Origin: Antedon bifida
Taxonomy: Eukaryota; Echinodermata; Crinoidea; Comatulida; Antedonidae
Direction: 5' to 3'
Assembly: GCA_963402885.1 (NCBI GenBank)
Contig: OY727096.1
Coordinates: 31,601,820 to 31,665,819, forward strand
Length of the DNA stretch: 64,000 nucleotides
In this document: one piece after another, positions 39,459 to 52,165 of the stretch
Position numbering within the stretch: the first letter of the stretch is position 1
How the letters are laid out: each line of letters starts with the position of its first letter
Position numbers and translations under genes: made by a program
The notes under the pieces: generated by a model
Told to the model about the DNA's origin: nothing
Database searches by the model: none
The model's input: only the letters and a program-made list of their open reading frames with translations

Positions 39459-40170
39459 GTGCTGCTCAATTTTGGGGTGGAATACTAATTATGACGTGGT
39501 GTCACATCTACATACCGTTAAGAATGTATACTATGAGTAAGCCTAGGTTCAACATTTATATTACTCTATAAACATGATTACTTTCGATAATGTGTATCAT
39601 TACCATACTACTATATATTTTTGTTTATCTTCCGTCATGTAAGTCTTTTGCAAAACTGATGTGTTTAGGCCTGTACGTAGAACCGTTCGATCATGGTTCG
39701 ATTGATGAAGTGCCGACCGGAGATAGGAACATTGAGGCTATAATTCCAAGAAATGATCCTTAGTTCACCAATAAAGGAAGAAAAATAATATACAGTTTAA
39801 TATATTCTTTCCTCCTGGAACAATTCGAGACCCGGATTGTTTAATCCACATGTGTAAAAGGTTGTTTGTTGATACATATCAGTGTTATTTTGTTATAGTT
39901 ACAGTACAAGTGTAACATGCTGCTCAATTTTGGGGTGGAATAATAATTATGACGTGGTCACATCTTATGAAGTGCCGACCGGAGATAAAAACATTTGAGG
40001 CTATAATTCCAAGAAATGATTCTAAATTCACCAATAAAGGAAGAAAATAATATACATTGTAATATATTCTTTCCGAGCTCCTGGAACAATTCAAGACCCC
40101 GATTGTTTAATTCACATGTGTAAAAGGTTGTTTGTTGATACATATCAGTGTTATTTTGTTACAGTTACAG
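39459..40170 (+). repeat. Two-copy direct duplication, second copy internally deleted
   Basis: The segment beginning gctgctcaattttggggtgg at 39459 recurs at 39919. Copy 2 lacks about 195 bp present in copy 1 and resumes at tgaagtgccgaccggagata (39704 and 39967), then both run in parallel to cagtgttattttgtta (ends about 39896 and 40161). Divergence is a few percent by eye. Function unknown. Confidence 0.85.
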
Positions 40171-40207
40171 CATGGAGGTAAAAAAATATTTATTTTTTAC
40201 CTCCATG
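40171..40207. repeat. 37-bp near-perfect palindrome
   Basis: catggaggtaaaaaa and ttttttacctccatg form 15-nt arms around a short AT core, ending the duplication listed before it. Could extrude as a hairpin; no terminator role is expected in an animal. Confidence 0.8.
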
Positions 40208-40411
40208 GTTACAGTACATCAGGTATATCAAGTATTTAGTTTGGATGATGAGTGTTTCTATGCGAGGTGGAATGCATGTGACATCATGCTGGTATTTATG
40301 TAATTCTTCAAAACTCGAATTAATGATGCCTATCGCCTCCTGGACATCCTCCACCGAGAAATCATGCTTTTTCTTTTCATCATATTCATCATAAAAAAAA
40401 GAACTACACAC
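40190..40411 (-). CDS. Unrecognised small frame, 73 codons
   Basis: I do not recognise this. The peptide is rich in charged and helical residues (EKKKHDFSVEDVQEAIG, IINSSFEELHKYQHDV, IPPRIETLIIQTKYLIYL), unlike the low-complexity chance frames around it. It ends inside the palindrome at 40171-40207. No convincing splice acceptor lies upstream, so it may be a relic exon, a transposon scrap or chance. Confidence 0.2.
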   Translation of the reverse strand: MCSSFFYDEYDEKKKHDFSVEDVQEAIGIINSSFEELHKYQHDVTCIPPRIETLIIQTKYLIYLMYCNHGGKK

Positions 40412-40904
40412 AACTTGGTTTTATTTATCCATAATTACATTAAATGATTTTAATAATTAACAGCTAATTGTATCATGTAATAAAAAACAATATTTTGCTG
40501 TGTTCTCCAATTTTCTTGTGTATATCTATCTTTAAATCAAAGAATGCCGAAGTAAGGCAAGAATGCAAAATAATGTAAAACAATATCGTAAGCAGTATAA
40601 AGAGAAAATGAATGTTTCCAAGTCATTTAATTCGCATTGCCTAAAGGTTGGTTATATCCACAAGGGAACAGGACTGTAAATATTTGATTACTTAGGGCTT
40701 AGATGAATTCTTACGCCGCTTATTCTCGCATTAACAGTTAAATGATTAGTATTTTTACGAGTCCCGAGTAGGTTGACACCATACATTTTTTAAACATTCA
40801 CTCACATCCAATTCATGCATAAAGTTGACGTCCAATTGGAATCACTCAATGGGTAAATTTTCGGAACCTGGGGAAGGCTTACGACTGATCACCTGTCATA
40901 AACT

Positions 40905-41161
40905 TCAATGACGTCAAACTGTGTTCGCTTATATACCTAATTTTATTGGATAAACATTTTGCTCATGCGCGTGTCGCGGTGACGACATCGGAAAAGTATG
41001 ACGTTATCTAGCTGTGAACATAATGATATAAGAAAACCCCCGTTTTGAAAAACTTTAGATAGCAACAAGTGCTCAGGAAAAGAAAGTCATACAGTCTCTT
41101 GTGATATACCTAGCCTCTTCTACATTCAACTAGCAAGGATAACACAGCACACAGATACACG
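40905..41161 (+). promoter_or_regulatory. Putative SC5D promoter with a consensus CRE, and non-coding exon 1
   Basis: A perfect TGACGTCA (40909-40916) lies about 110 bp before a TATA-like gatataag (about 41025). A candidate leader ends at 41161 before a strong donor (g|gtaagt), with the acceptor ttcttttatag ending at 42515 and the ATG at 42525. An E-box-like cacctg lies at 40891. No clear sterol-regulatory element was seen. Confidence 0.45.
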
Positions 41162-42524
41162 GTAAGTGTAACACTTCTTATGTTTTGTTAGTCAAACAAA
41201 CGTCATTTACATTCTTATAAATTATTATTAAAAAGTCATTACTTGTTTGTAAATTATCGAGGTTTTTTAATAATTATTTAAATATTGAAATTAAATGTGT
41301 GCACCTTTGAATGTTAGTATTTAAAATGACCACACAATAAGACGTGTAATGGCATGTCTAATTGTACGACCGTTATTGTTTATTTATTGTTTGGTAAATC
41401 AAATATATTACATAAGATTTTTTGTAATCAAATAAATATGCTTATTCCTGATGATGATCAAATAAAGATCGAAACATTGAATCATGGCTTGCCTCTCGTT
41501 ATTTGGAGTTAGTTTTATGCCATGCTTATTGAACTAGTTTTAATATAAATGTTTATTGTTGAGCGGTCACATTGAACTTTTACTGTATACCAACACGGAA
41601 AACCCCTACAATACCAGGAAATAAATAACACGTGAACGGTGAATTGGCTTTTAAAGTTGAAGCTCTATTTTCTCTACTATTTCTAAAAGTTTTTTCTGGT
41701 ATAGATTAAATAATAAGTTTATTTGTATTGTGGCTTTTTCTTATTCTCACTGAATTATTTTTCCTCAACAACTTTAGGCCTACCTTTTGTAAAATAAATA
41801 GACCTAAATTGTTCTGCATATGTGCTTGGGACCAGAAGGTTATTGGTTCCAATCTCGGTTGAAACAGTTTATTTTTCTCATTCAAATAGATTATATTGTA
41901 TATTGGAAATTAATTAATTTATCTTACGATGTTATTGTATATATTTTAACAATATCCTTAATCATTAAAACCACAGAACTAAACCACAGCATTGATTGAA
42001 AATATTAGATAGTATAATTTTTTAAACTTTAGGCTGCCCACATGGTGACCTGCAGATTTACTACTTGTTTCCACATGATTTCGTAGATTTCTGCTTGTTA
42101 ATTCGAAAATGAGTGTAATAAAGCATACACTATACCTTTAATACAATCATAGACGTCATCGCAGAATGTGGTTGTAATCACCATTAAATATTTTGTCAAA
42201 ACAAACAGTTTAATAATTAGTGAATCATTTAAATCCAATTACAAACGTTGCTTATAATCCAAAGTCTCGATAGGCTACAACTAAACAATTTGTGTGGGTT
42301 TTAATACAAACATTGTATAAAGAATTTGGTACACTATTCGAAAAGAATAGGGGATCGTCTCCCAGTGTACTGATCTGGTAGACGCTGCACTGCTGTCTGC
42401 CTGGGTCCGTGGAGGGCCTAATCCGAATTTCTTCAGTTTTCAGTTAGGACCAGAATACATTTAACATTTAACATTTTAAGCAATACTCATGTGATATGAA
42501 TATTTTCTTTTATAGACTGCCATA

Positions 42525-44247
42525 ATGGATATAATCTTGCAATACACAGACGAATATGTATTTACACCTTACATCTACCCAGCTTCGTGGGAGGAAAACA
42601 ATCCTATGAGACAGTGCCTCAGTCTATTTTTCATCACATGGTCGATGGGTTATATCTCGTATCTTCTTGTAGCTGTTCCAAGCTACTTTCTTATATTCGA
42701 TCACGACATGATGAAACACCCACATTTTAAAAAGGTAAACATAGTAATTATTAATTTCGTTAAACTGTGGTCTTTTATGTTAAGGTGTTTCTATTTTCCC
42801 ACTGAAAGAAAAAATGCATAAGTCTCTAACAGTTTGTAAAATTTTACTTTTTCAGAACCAACTTCGTCAAGAAATCTTCCAATCAAGTTACGCAATGCCA
42901 ATCATGTTTATGATGTCCACACCAATGTACTATCTTGAAATTTCTGGAAAAACTCGTCTCAGGAACAACTACGACGACACATATCTAGGTGAGTTGACGT
43001 TTTTGATAACAAATATTATTTTGCACACTCTTTGAGAGATACTGTACAAGATATAAGTCAACTTTATTGTCAAAATCTAACAATTTTAAGATATGTGTTT
43101 GACTTTTACTGTTAAGATTGATGAGAAAACCAAATAATTATACAATAAGAAATGATTTGATTGGACAACACAGTAATAGAATATTAATTAATTATATAAT
43201 TAATAATATAATATGAATAAGATTGCAGCTAATTTTGATGATGATTTGTGATGATAGTCAGTATAACTGATACATTAGACTTATAATCATATTATTTTTT
43301 TTACAGGTTATTTCAACATGGTGCCTGAACTGATTGGTATGATACTAGTCGTTGACTTTTTAAGCTACACAGTTCACCGTGTTATGCATCACAAGTTTGT
43401 CTACAAGTATCTTCACAAAGAGCACCACAAATGGAAAGTAGCAACACCTTTCGCTACCCATGCCTTTCATCCAGTAGATGGATTCCTGCAACAGATGCCT
43501 TACCACGTCTGTGTCGTTCTCTTTCCTGTCAATAAGTACCTTTTTGTGGTGTTTCTCGTATTTGCTAACATTTGGGCTGTCACCATCCATGACGGTGAAT
43601 TCGAAATGCCGGACTGGATGAAATCTGTCATCAATGGTCCAGCACATCACACTGACCACCACATGTACTTTAATTACAACTACGGACAATTCTTCACCGT
43701 GTGGGACCGCATTTGTGGTTCTTACCGTCACCCAAGCACATTTGAAGGCGTAGGACCACTTGACTTTGTACAAAAGTTAGAATTACAAGAAACGAAAACA
43801 ACACCACAACCACCACCAAAATACGATGTCGATGTGTGCGAATTGCCTACAGACAGTGGCGTTGAAAGTGCAGACGAGGACTTCAATGGAAGTGTATGCT
43901 CGTTCGAAGAAGAAGACATTGATGATGATGTTGTGGCACCAACTGGTATTTGTAAAAACTGCACGAAAATTGACAATGTTTTAAATACTGAATTAGATCA
44001 TTTAAGTTACAATGATTCGAAATGTATACATATATACAAACAAGTTGTTTCACAAGAAAACGTATTTGTGTCGAACAGTAGCAATACTTTAAGTAACGAC
44101 ATCATTAGTTCACTGAATAATAGTAATAGTATACCTAATACTAATTCCACAGAAACATTGATTCGAAGGCGTTTTAGTGTAGACTTTGAAAATAGCTCAA
44201 TGAACGAATTTAGGAATAAACGAAGACGATTTAGTTTTCGAGGTTGA
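42525..44247 (+). CDS. SC5D: Sterol C5-desaturase (lathosterol oxidase-like) with long C-terminal tail
   Basis: Coding exons 42525-42734, 42856-42988 and 43307-44247 (phases 0, 1) give 427 aa; the ATG is in a good context (ataATGG) nine nt into its exon. The fatty-acid-hydroxylase/sterol-desaturase core has the three histidine boxes that bind the di-iron centre: HRVMHH (138-143), HKEHH (151-155) and HHTDHH (228-233). It also has family-typical FATHAFHPVDGFLQ, HDGEFEMP and NYGQFFTVWDR. Hydrophobic segments fit an ER membrane enzyme that converts lathosterol to 7-dehydrocholesterol with cytochrome b5 electrons. Vertebrate SC5D is about 300 aa. Here about 155 extra residues follow the core: an acidic part (ESADEDFN, EEEDIDDD), an Asn/Ser-rich part and a basic end (NKRRRFSFRG), with no known domain. 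Confidence 0.92.
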
Positions 44248-45839
44248 TAAATTTACCTTAAAATTAAACTACACTGCCAAACACAAGTTTTTGATGCGCG
44301 ACTGGTCGTTTGTTTAATTTCTTGTGGATTGTCAGTAAATGTCACGTGATGTATGTGACACTCTAAACATTCCAGATTCTTATTTTTTAAATTTTAAAGA
44401 ATTTTAAAAGAAATGTTTCAGATAAACAATGCAATATTAATATTCAATTATTCCTAATAAGGTTTCTTATTACATTTTAACCAATAGTATTTCGTAACGA
44501 CTGTTTTTTTTCAGTTTTATTGGTAAAATATACATACATTTGCATACTCATAGCAATAATGATGTTTTATTACCGTAATTGTTTTAGAACACCAACCTCC
44601 ATTTTAAACTATCAATGGTTAATTTTCAATAATAGAAACGTTGTGTCGAAGTTCATAATGAATTGGAATCATATTATTACCTATATACTTAATTTAAGTC
44701 CGCCGTATACTTTCATCTCGAGTTAAGTTATATTATGTAAATAAAGTAGTATAAGTATAATATTAAAATATTTATCTAATTGATTATTTATGATATATTA
44801 ACGTTCATATTAAACGTTTTACTAATTTATGAATATGAGTGAGAAATAAAAAGGAAAACATAAGTATCATACAATGTCAATTTATTTTGTTGCAGCTCAG
44901 AAATCTAGCTATACATCAAAACAAAACATAGAAATAAAGAATGTGTAAAACAGACTCAACCACCATCGGCATGACCAGTGAACCTGCCTTATTACCTTAT
45001 TATTCTTTGACATTCACACGGTATCATACTGTACTTACATTAAAACAAAAATTCTGATTGTGGATTTGATTTTAGGAAAAGTAAAGACATTCAATCGCGA
45101 GTGTCCTTACTTCGACAGGTATTGCTTACGACAACTACGTACGACTTAATAAACGATACTTGTAAAACCTTACATATGTTACAAAACAATACAGAGTTTT
45201 TGACAAACTTTGCAACCTGTTGGTATTCAAATCATACTACTGTACTTTTAAAATATATTAAAGTCTTGTTAATGTATTTCATAGGAACATTGTTCAATTC
45301 TGACAATTGTCATTTGCATTTGTAGACTTAAAGCTTGATATTATAACGATCATATTTTGAAAAAGAATAGGATGCAAAACAATCCAGCTGAATATAAAAA
45401 GGTTCCTAGAACAACCAACGGTAACATCACATAAGATACCAGTAAAATGGTTGCAAGATCCGTATTGCAGAAATAAACACGAAAAACGACAAAATCTCCC
45501 ATGGATCAACTCTACGACAGTCAATTACTATCTGACCACAAATAACTACGGTAATATTATATCATTATGTTTGTCTGTTTAACAGTAAACACAAAAATAA
45601 GAGGCAGAATTGACTGGAATTATGGAAAACGTTGCTGCCTATCCCCCATACATCAGTATAACAAAATAATTGCACATGGACATTTCTTTTTGTTTGTTTC
45701 TCTTTTATATTTAGGCGAATTGCTAAGGATAAGCGAATTCATCACTGTCCAAGGTGGCAAATATATTATAGGCCTACACAAGATTCTCCACATAAACAAA
45801 GTCTTATTTATTTTTAACATTTATTTAGGATTAGGGGCC

Positions 45840-46025
45840 TATACACAATCAGGTCGTACGAGAACAACCTGAAACATGACAAGACTTGAAACCATTGGTA
45901 GCCGAGCATCATGACCACCGCTCACACCACAACATAAAATGTAACTCAGGCTTACAGCATCACCCCTGACATTCAGTAGGCCTAACTGAATAATCTCCCC
46001 ACGGGAACCAGGAGACACCACCTAC
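45840..46025 (-). repeat. tRNA-derived SINE, diverged
   Basis: The minus strand contains gcggtggtcatgatgctcgg and ctaccaatggttt, parallel to the head of the SINE at 55030-55230 (gcttggtggttatgatgctt). No clean B-box remains. Confidence 0.45.
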
Positions 46026-47238
46026 ATACAGTTTGTTTAATCTGGTCTGGTTTAATAAACCGTGTTTACACGTCGGCCTGCCTCCTGCTGACGACTATCA
46101 CATGACATTATATTGCGTTACCATCTAGTTTCCAGAATCATTGTTAATCGCTGATGCGACAGTTTCTAAATAAACATGAATGGAGATTTATGGATACATG
46201 TGTTTCGGAAATTGATAACATAATTGTAAACGTTACGTGTTTGGTATCTCGGGTCCGGGTGATGACAAACTAAACACAAATTGTTCCAAGTACACTTTAT
46301 ATTACGTCAACTCAAACATCATCCTAATTTCTTCTAATAATCAAACCCCACTTCACATGATCGGGTTATTAAGTTAATAAGATCAAAGTTAAAGAACATT
46401 TTTCTAGAGCACTTAAACCAGAATCAATTTAAACGTAAGTTTAACTCCGATTGTATTTAAAATTACTATTATTTACAGGTGTACTGGTTATGGTATTGTT
46501 ATTATTTTAATAAGATGACAGAGACTTTTGGTAGAGCGGTTATGACAGTTGGAACCGTAATTCATAGCCATAATATCGACAAGGGGAACACTCGCTCCAT
46601 GGTTCATTTTATCAAGACATTTTGTTTATGTACTCCTTATTCTTACATAATAATCATGAATATAAAATTTCCCAATATTCATTTATAAATGTTAACACAT
46701 TAGTTGTTAAAGCATCCGTGGTTTAGGCCTACACTCAAAATAAAATATAATATAGGCCTATATGTCCTGTTTTAATATTAGGTTTACTTTAGATAGTATT
46801 AAATACACATGCAAATGGAAAAGGGGATTTGCACATAATATGACATTTCTTATTTGAATTGCTAAATATATAATTATATGATATTAATATTGTTACGTGA
46901 GAGGATCTTAGATCGACCAGCTCTCGGTTTCATATTACACATAATCTCACAAGTCGTTATGTGTTTATTTAATAAAACAGCATACATCATAGCGGTTATT
47001 TAAAGAAATGTTAATCCGGAAGAGATCGTATTGTAAGTAAACATTTCAAGTGAATTGCGCCGCTAACTAGTGATTTAATGACAGCTGATTGTAACGGCTG
47101 AAAACAAACACTTCTTAGAAAATTGGGTATTTATATTTATAAACACTTCTAGGCCTATGTGATTTATAGTTTGTCAAGCTACCGTATACAACCATTAAAA
47201 CTTTGGTTTTCATAGGAAAAAAATTGATAAGACCTATG

Positions 47239-47273
47239 ATATCTGAGACGAAAGTAATTGTTGTCTCAGATAT
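47239..47273. repeat. Small perfect hairpin
   Basis: atatctgagac and gtctcagatat form 11-bp arms around a 13-nt loop. Isolated in non-coding DNA; role unknown. Confidence 0.6.
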
Positions 47274-50200
47274 TGACGTAATCTTTGTTGCCAAATTTTG
47301 CATCAGGGGTAACGATTTTACTGACATCGGTTAATGTACACAATTATTGGTTGCTATTTTGAACCATCTTGTTATAGACCTACAGGTTCTAAGGTAAATT
47401 TATGGCCAACTCAATCAATGTCTTTTCTCAAAATCGTCTCACCTGAAATCCGGCATCCACCCGCCACCCGCGAAAGTGAGTATTTCATTTAACTTTTTAG
47501 TACAATTAAATACGAACTTTAAACAGCATAGGCGACACATAGCTGACATGCACCTCGGCCTGAAAACTTTTAGTATCGTTGTGCATCTGAAACCAACTAT
47601 AATAATACACGCTCCATGGTATTAAATCTTTGGAACATTTTTTAATTTAGTTATGTTTTTATGATTGAGACTAGATTATTTGAAATACAGATTGTTTTGA
47701 GTTCAACTATGATAATTTGTGGCTGACAAATCGGATGGAAATTTACTACTAGCCTACACCAGGGAAGAGTGTAATTTCACCCTTACTTGCCTACACTAAA
47801 AACAGCTCCCCACCAGCTGCTAAAACTAGAATGAACATTACGATAGGCCTATAAAACATACCGTATAAAGGTGCTGGATTACTTCCGTCCGTCAAACCGG
47901 GTAAACATACACCACGTGTTTATGAAAGTGTAAGAATATAACCTTGAAAGTTATGTAAATGGTTTATTATTATTATTTTTTGTTGTAGTCCGGGACAATC
48001 TAAATTTTAAAGAAAATAAACAGGGGGCCCTGTACGTCATTGCATGTTGTAACTCTCGGTATATTACACCTACACTAAATGTAATGATTGTTTATCTTTG
48101 CTCACAACACAGTGTTAAGTGACTATGTAAGTTCAATCTTCTTTATATAGGCCTATATATATTTTTTAATTCTTATCATTTCCTGCTTTGTCTCCATCGT
48201 ATGAACACATGGATCAGTAAGATGTGGTGAGAAAGTTACACCATCCGCAATGCCTCGTTAATTACATGTGCGATTATTAAAACGTTCATCGAAGGAGTTC
48301 CAAATCCACCCAAGTCTTTGCAAACAAAGATATTTTACATTATTTTTATTTCCTTTAATAAACTTCCGATTGTGTACACATGTTGCCTTTAGCATCAATT
48401 GACAAGTGGTTATTTGTTCCTTATCAAATTCTTTCCGAGAAGTCAACTACTAAACTTGTGACTCAGTCTCCAACATGTGACATAATCGTTGCCCATGTAA
48501 ATCATTTGATACTTCGGCTAAAAATAAAGTAACTAGGCCTACACACAGTAGGAAAAAAAAGAGGAAATAATCATTTAAGCACGCTTCAGGTTCTTCCTCA
48601 CAACCTGGATGAGTATTCTGTCTGTTGTGGTGAGGTTTATAATAAGCCTACATAATGAACTTTAGACGGATTCGCTCTATACATACAGTCCATTTAGATA
48701 CTATATCAACAAGGTAGGGGTGTACTGGGGGAAGGAAGTTACAATTTCAGCTAGTACTACGGTATTTGTGCCTTCATCATCCTATCTTATTGTATCTACA
48801 CATATGTTGTTACATAACACAATGCTATTTAAGAAAACAATTACTTCCACCATTTACTTGACTATTTCCACAGCAGAAACACTTATTATTGACAAGTAAA
48901 AAAGGAAACGTATATTATATTCTTTAAGTTAATTTATGTTGCTTATAAAAGAAGACTTTTATGTAACACACATTCATTTATTTCATCGTAAATAATGTAT
49001 TACCGTAAATATCCTAATATTTTCCTAGGAAAGAAAGGTAGATGTAGGACAAACAATGATTCCCTTGATGTAAAAGGAAATCATGTGCAACAAGCCTATC
49101 AATGAAACAGTTGTGTTTATTTGATTTACAGTGTGGAAATAGTGTATATAAATGTCGTTGAAAGTAAGATGACGTCAACTCTGCCCTATTGCTTGCGGAT
49201 AATTAATTTCATATAGCAGCCATGTGTAATTTAGCATAGCATTGCATCATGTGGTCGATGATTTAATATATAGAGAATCATTAACAAAGTTAGCCTAATA
49301 CTGCTATGTTGGTTTAATATCCAAAAGAAAATTTATAAAAGAAGACATTTATAGATAGATATAAAAACAACAGGCACAGAACATGAATTCTAAAACCCCC
49401 GGTGATATACTGACATTGAATTAATTAATTTGAAACGATAAGATGAGAAAATCTGTGAGATAGAGAAAATATATATACAATATCAATACCAGTTACATAA
49501 ATATTTAAAATAAATAAAATAATAAATTTAAATGAATAATGTTAAAGCCTGATAATTAAAGTTATGTCAGGTGTAGGCTACTATACCACCAGGTAACACA
49601 TTCAATATAATAGTAGTGACTGGTATAGATGCTGGACGTGTTTCAAGTTAACACCATTTATCATGAAGGTAAAAAAACAAAAACCAAAATAATGTAATGA
49701 GCGTTGTTGTTAACATTTCGCAAGCCAAGTTTCAAATATCTAAATACCCCACGTGGTTAGTTTACTTAACGAAATGAGTAATAAGCCAAGGTCATATTTA
49801 CTACGGTCGTAATTATTACTCATTACTAATACTACATGCAAGCTCATCCATTCCTTTATTTCAACCCCAACCTCCACCCCCACCAAGAAAAAAAAAAGAA
49901 AAACATACAAAAATATATATATATATATATATATTACAAAACACAAGGTAAGGACTAGTTTCGTTTTCATGTTTAATTTCTGATCTCAGAGTGTTATCTG
50001 GCGTCGGAAAAAAGATCAGTAGATCATATGTTTGTTTTCTCTACACATCGGGATCATTATATATAATACACGTCAAAGTATTTAACAAAAATTGTGTCTC
50101 ACCTCTATAAATAAATAAACAAATAAATAAAAGGAGAACTACCGATTCCTACAAATTATTTGTCCAGTATCGGTTAAAAACCCGTACTTAAGCTTCAGAT

Positions 50201-50366
50201 GTGAAGTACTGGTATTTAGTATTGGAAAAGTTAAGTCCATGGTTTATGATTACTATTGCTTCGATAAAAAGTTTATTTTTGATGAAAATTGACTATTCAT
50301 TTTTGTAGGCCTAATAGTAATTGCTGATCAATTAAAGGAGTAGATTAACAAGTAAAAGACAGAGCA

Positions 50367-50494
50367 TAAAGCTCTGTCTACACTATGTGAGGTGTCCAAG
50401 TATGGTAGTGCTATGCTTAAATATGGTAGTGATATGACATCATATGGGCACATCACATTTTTGTTGTCATATACAGTTTGATAGTGCATAAAGA
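50367..50494 (+). mobile_element. AAGCTCTGTC-family MITE, copy 2
   Basis: Left end taaagctctgtctacactat, internal atatggtagtgatatgacat and catatgggcacatcacattt, right end cagtttgatagtgcataaag. Same layout as 62827-62993 with deletions. Non-coding. Confidence 0.7.
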
Positions 50495-51950
50495 CAAACA
50501 GTTTGACGTTATTTCTAGTTATTAAAAACAAAATAGGTAGGTCTAAATTATATTATATTACTTATTCACGACTAACTGGATTGATTGCCTCTATGGTGTG
50601 GATATCACACAGGTAAACGCCTAAAGGCGTGTGTGTGCGCATACCGATTTGTAGCTGCTCACTTGGTTAGTGGCAATATAAAGTCTAGACCGTAGGTGGC
50701 GTAGGTAGATAGATAAACAATTTCGCTAATCTCGACTAAAGTGGATCATGTTAATCTCTTAATCATGATCAACCTTTCCAATGGGATTAATCCAAATTAC
50801 AAACACACATAACATTATAATACCATAATAATCTGCATTTATGTAAACATTCATTAAACATTGTAATTATTAGGATATTAATGTCAAAACATGTCACGCA
50901 CACACGCCCACATTTTAGAGATAAATGAATAATTACAATAACAAATATTTAATTCATTTCATGATTAAATTAAAGAATTTTAAAGAGAAATTATATCGAA
51001 TAGATTTCCTCTGGGTTGTAGTTATGTACGATTAATTTTTAGGCGTCTGTTACGTTGTATTTTGAAATGTTTTATTTTTCAAAAGATAAAAAAAAACCAT
51101 ATATCAATTCGATAGATTGCAATATTTATTTTATTGAATCAAAGTGTACCATTGGTGGTTTTCATACATTTTCTGTATTATCATAAAAATAAGCATTATA
51201 CACATTTATTATGTGGTTTATTTGCATAATTAAAATTTTAAAAAGTATTAGTCTCAACTATAATATTAGAATAACGATTTTAGATATAAATTTAAGGTAT
51301 TAATTGGAAAGAATGAATGTAGTTAATGGCAAAAACAAGTTGGTTTTACACAGCAGTCACTGCAAGCAAGTTATTTACTATACTTAGTATATTTATTAAA
51401 CAACCTTCTAAATTATTAAGAATTATCTTACTGGAATTACTTCTTTTGTAATCAAAGAAATCATTTCTCTACTATCTGTATCCTGTTTGTATTTTTCTTC
51501 TGCAACTAATAACTTTTTTTATTGAAAGTCTTAAGTTAAATTATTAAGTTTTCTTATTCAAATTATGTCATAATTATTGGGTTCTTATTATAGTTATGTC
51601 ATATCAAAACGTAGCCAATACCTCTTAGGTACATTTTCATCTGGCCTCCTCTTTTCTGTATATCATGTTATATATGTTGTCATGTCCTTTTGAGGAAATA
51701 AATATATTATTATTATTATTATATAAATATCTATTTGCACAATATGGAAACAATACTTTTCTATTTCAAGAACATTTCAAAACACATTTTCAAACAATCA
51801 TGAATAATAGCACTGCAATTATTATGGTTAACTTTTTAATCTCTGAGCTGCAACGATACAACAATCACACAACTTTGCCATCACATATCAAAGACTATTG
51901 CTTACACTGTTTCACTAACAATAACAGTAACACTGCATATTATATTAGTT

Positions 51951-52060
51951 AACTATCAAATTAGTGTGCCCAAATATGGTAGTGATATGCCTAAATATGG
52001 TAGTGATATGACATCATCATGTCCATATATGGGCACATCACATTTTTAGACAGAGCTTTA
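51951..52060 (+). mobile_element. AAGCTCTGTC-family MITE, copy 3 (5'-clipped)
   Basis: aactatcaaattagtgtgcc, caaatatggtagtgatatgc and atgggcacatcacattttta are followed by gacagagcttta, the family's right terminus. It lies about 100 bp past the PFK stop on the other strand. Confidence 0.65.
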
Positions 52061-52165
52061 TGTACAAATGTTGCTACTTCCACTACTAAAATCACAATTA
52101 ATGAAAAGTTAATGAACTTCATCTATAATCAAAGCACCAACAGGTAGAGAGTGTAATCTTGCTAT

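Larger units (their letters stand above)
36337..40900. other. CAP to SC5D intergenic DNA
   Basis: Contains the CAP 3' flank, a large 23-bp minisatellite, two MITE fragments (37723 and 38096), a partial duplication (39459-40170) and a 37-bp palindrome, each listed separately. One small minus-strand frame at 40190-40411 has protein-like composition but no recognised relatives. Confidence 0.6.
44248..52165. other. Gene-poor DNA between SC5D and PFK
   Basis: AT-rich, with a SINE (45840-46025), a small hairpin (47239-47273), an (at)n microsatellite (about 49915-49934) and two MITEs near 50367 and 51951. I find no exon-like frame with recognisable protein similarity; the longest open frames here have chance-like composition. 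Confidence 0.6.

Noticed and set aside
41800-41870. tRNA-like stretch with ttggttccaatctcgg
   Set aside because: Only a loose B-box resemblance; no A-box at the right spacing.
42355-42425. tRNA-like stretch in the SC5D leader intron
   Set aside because: tggtagacgctgcactgctg is suggestive but lacks a matching B-box and stems.
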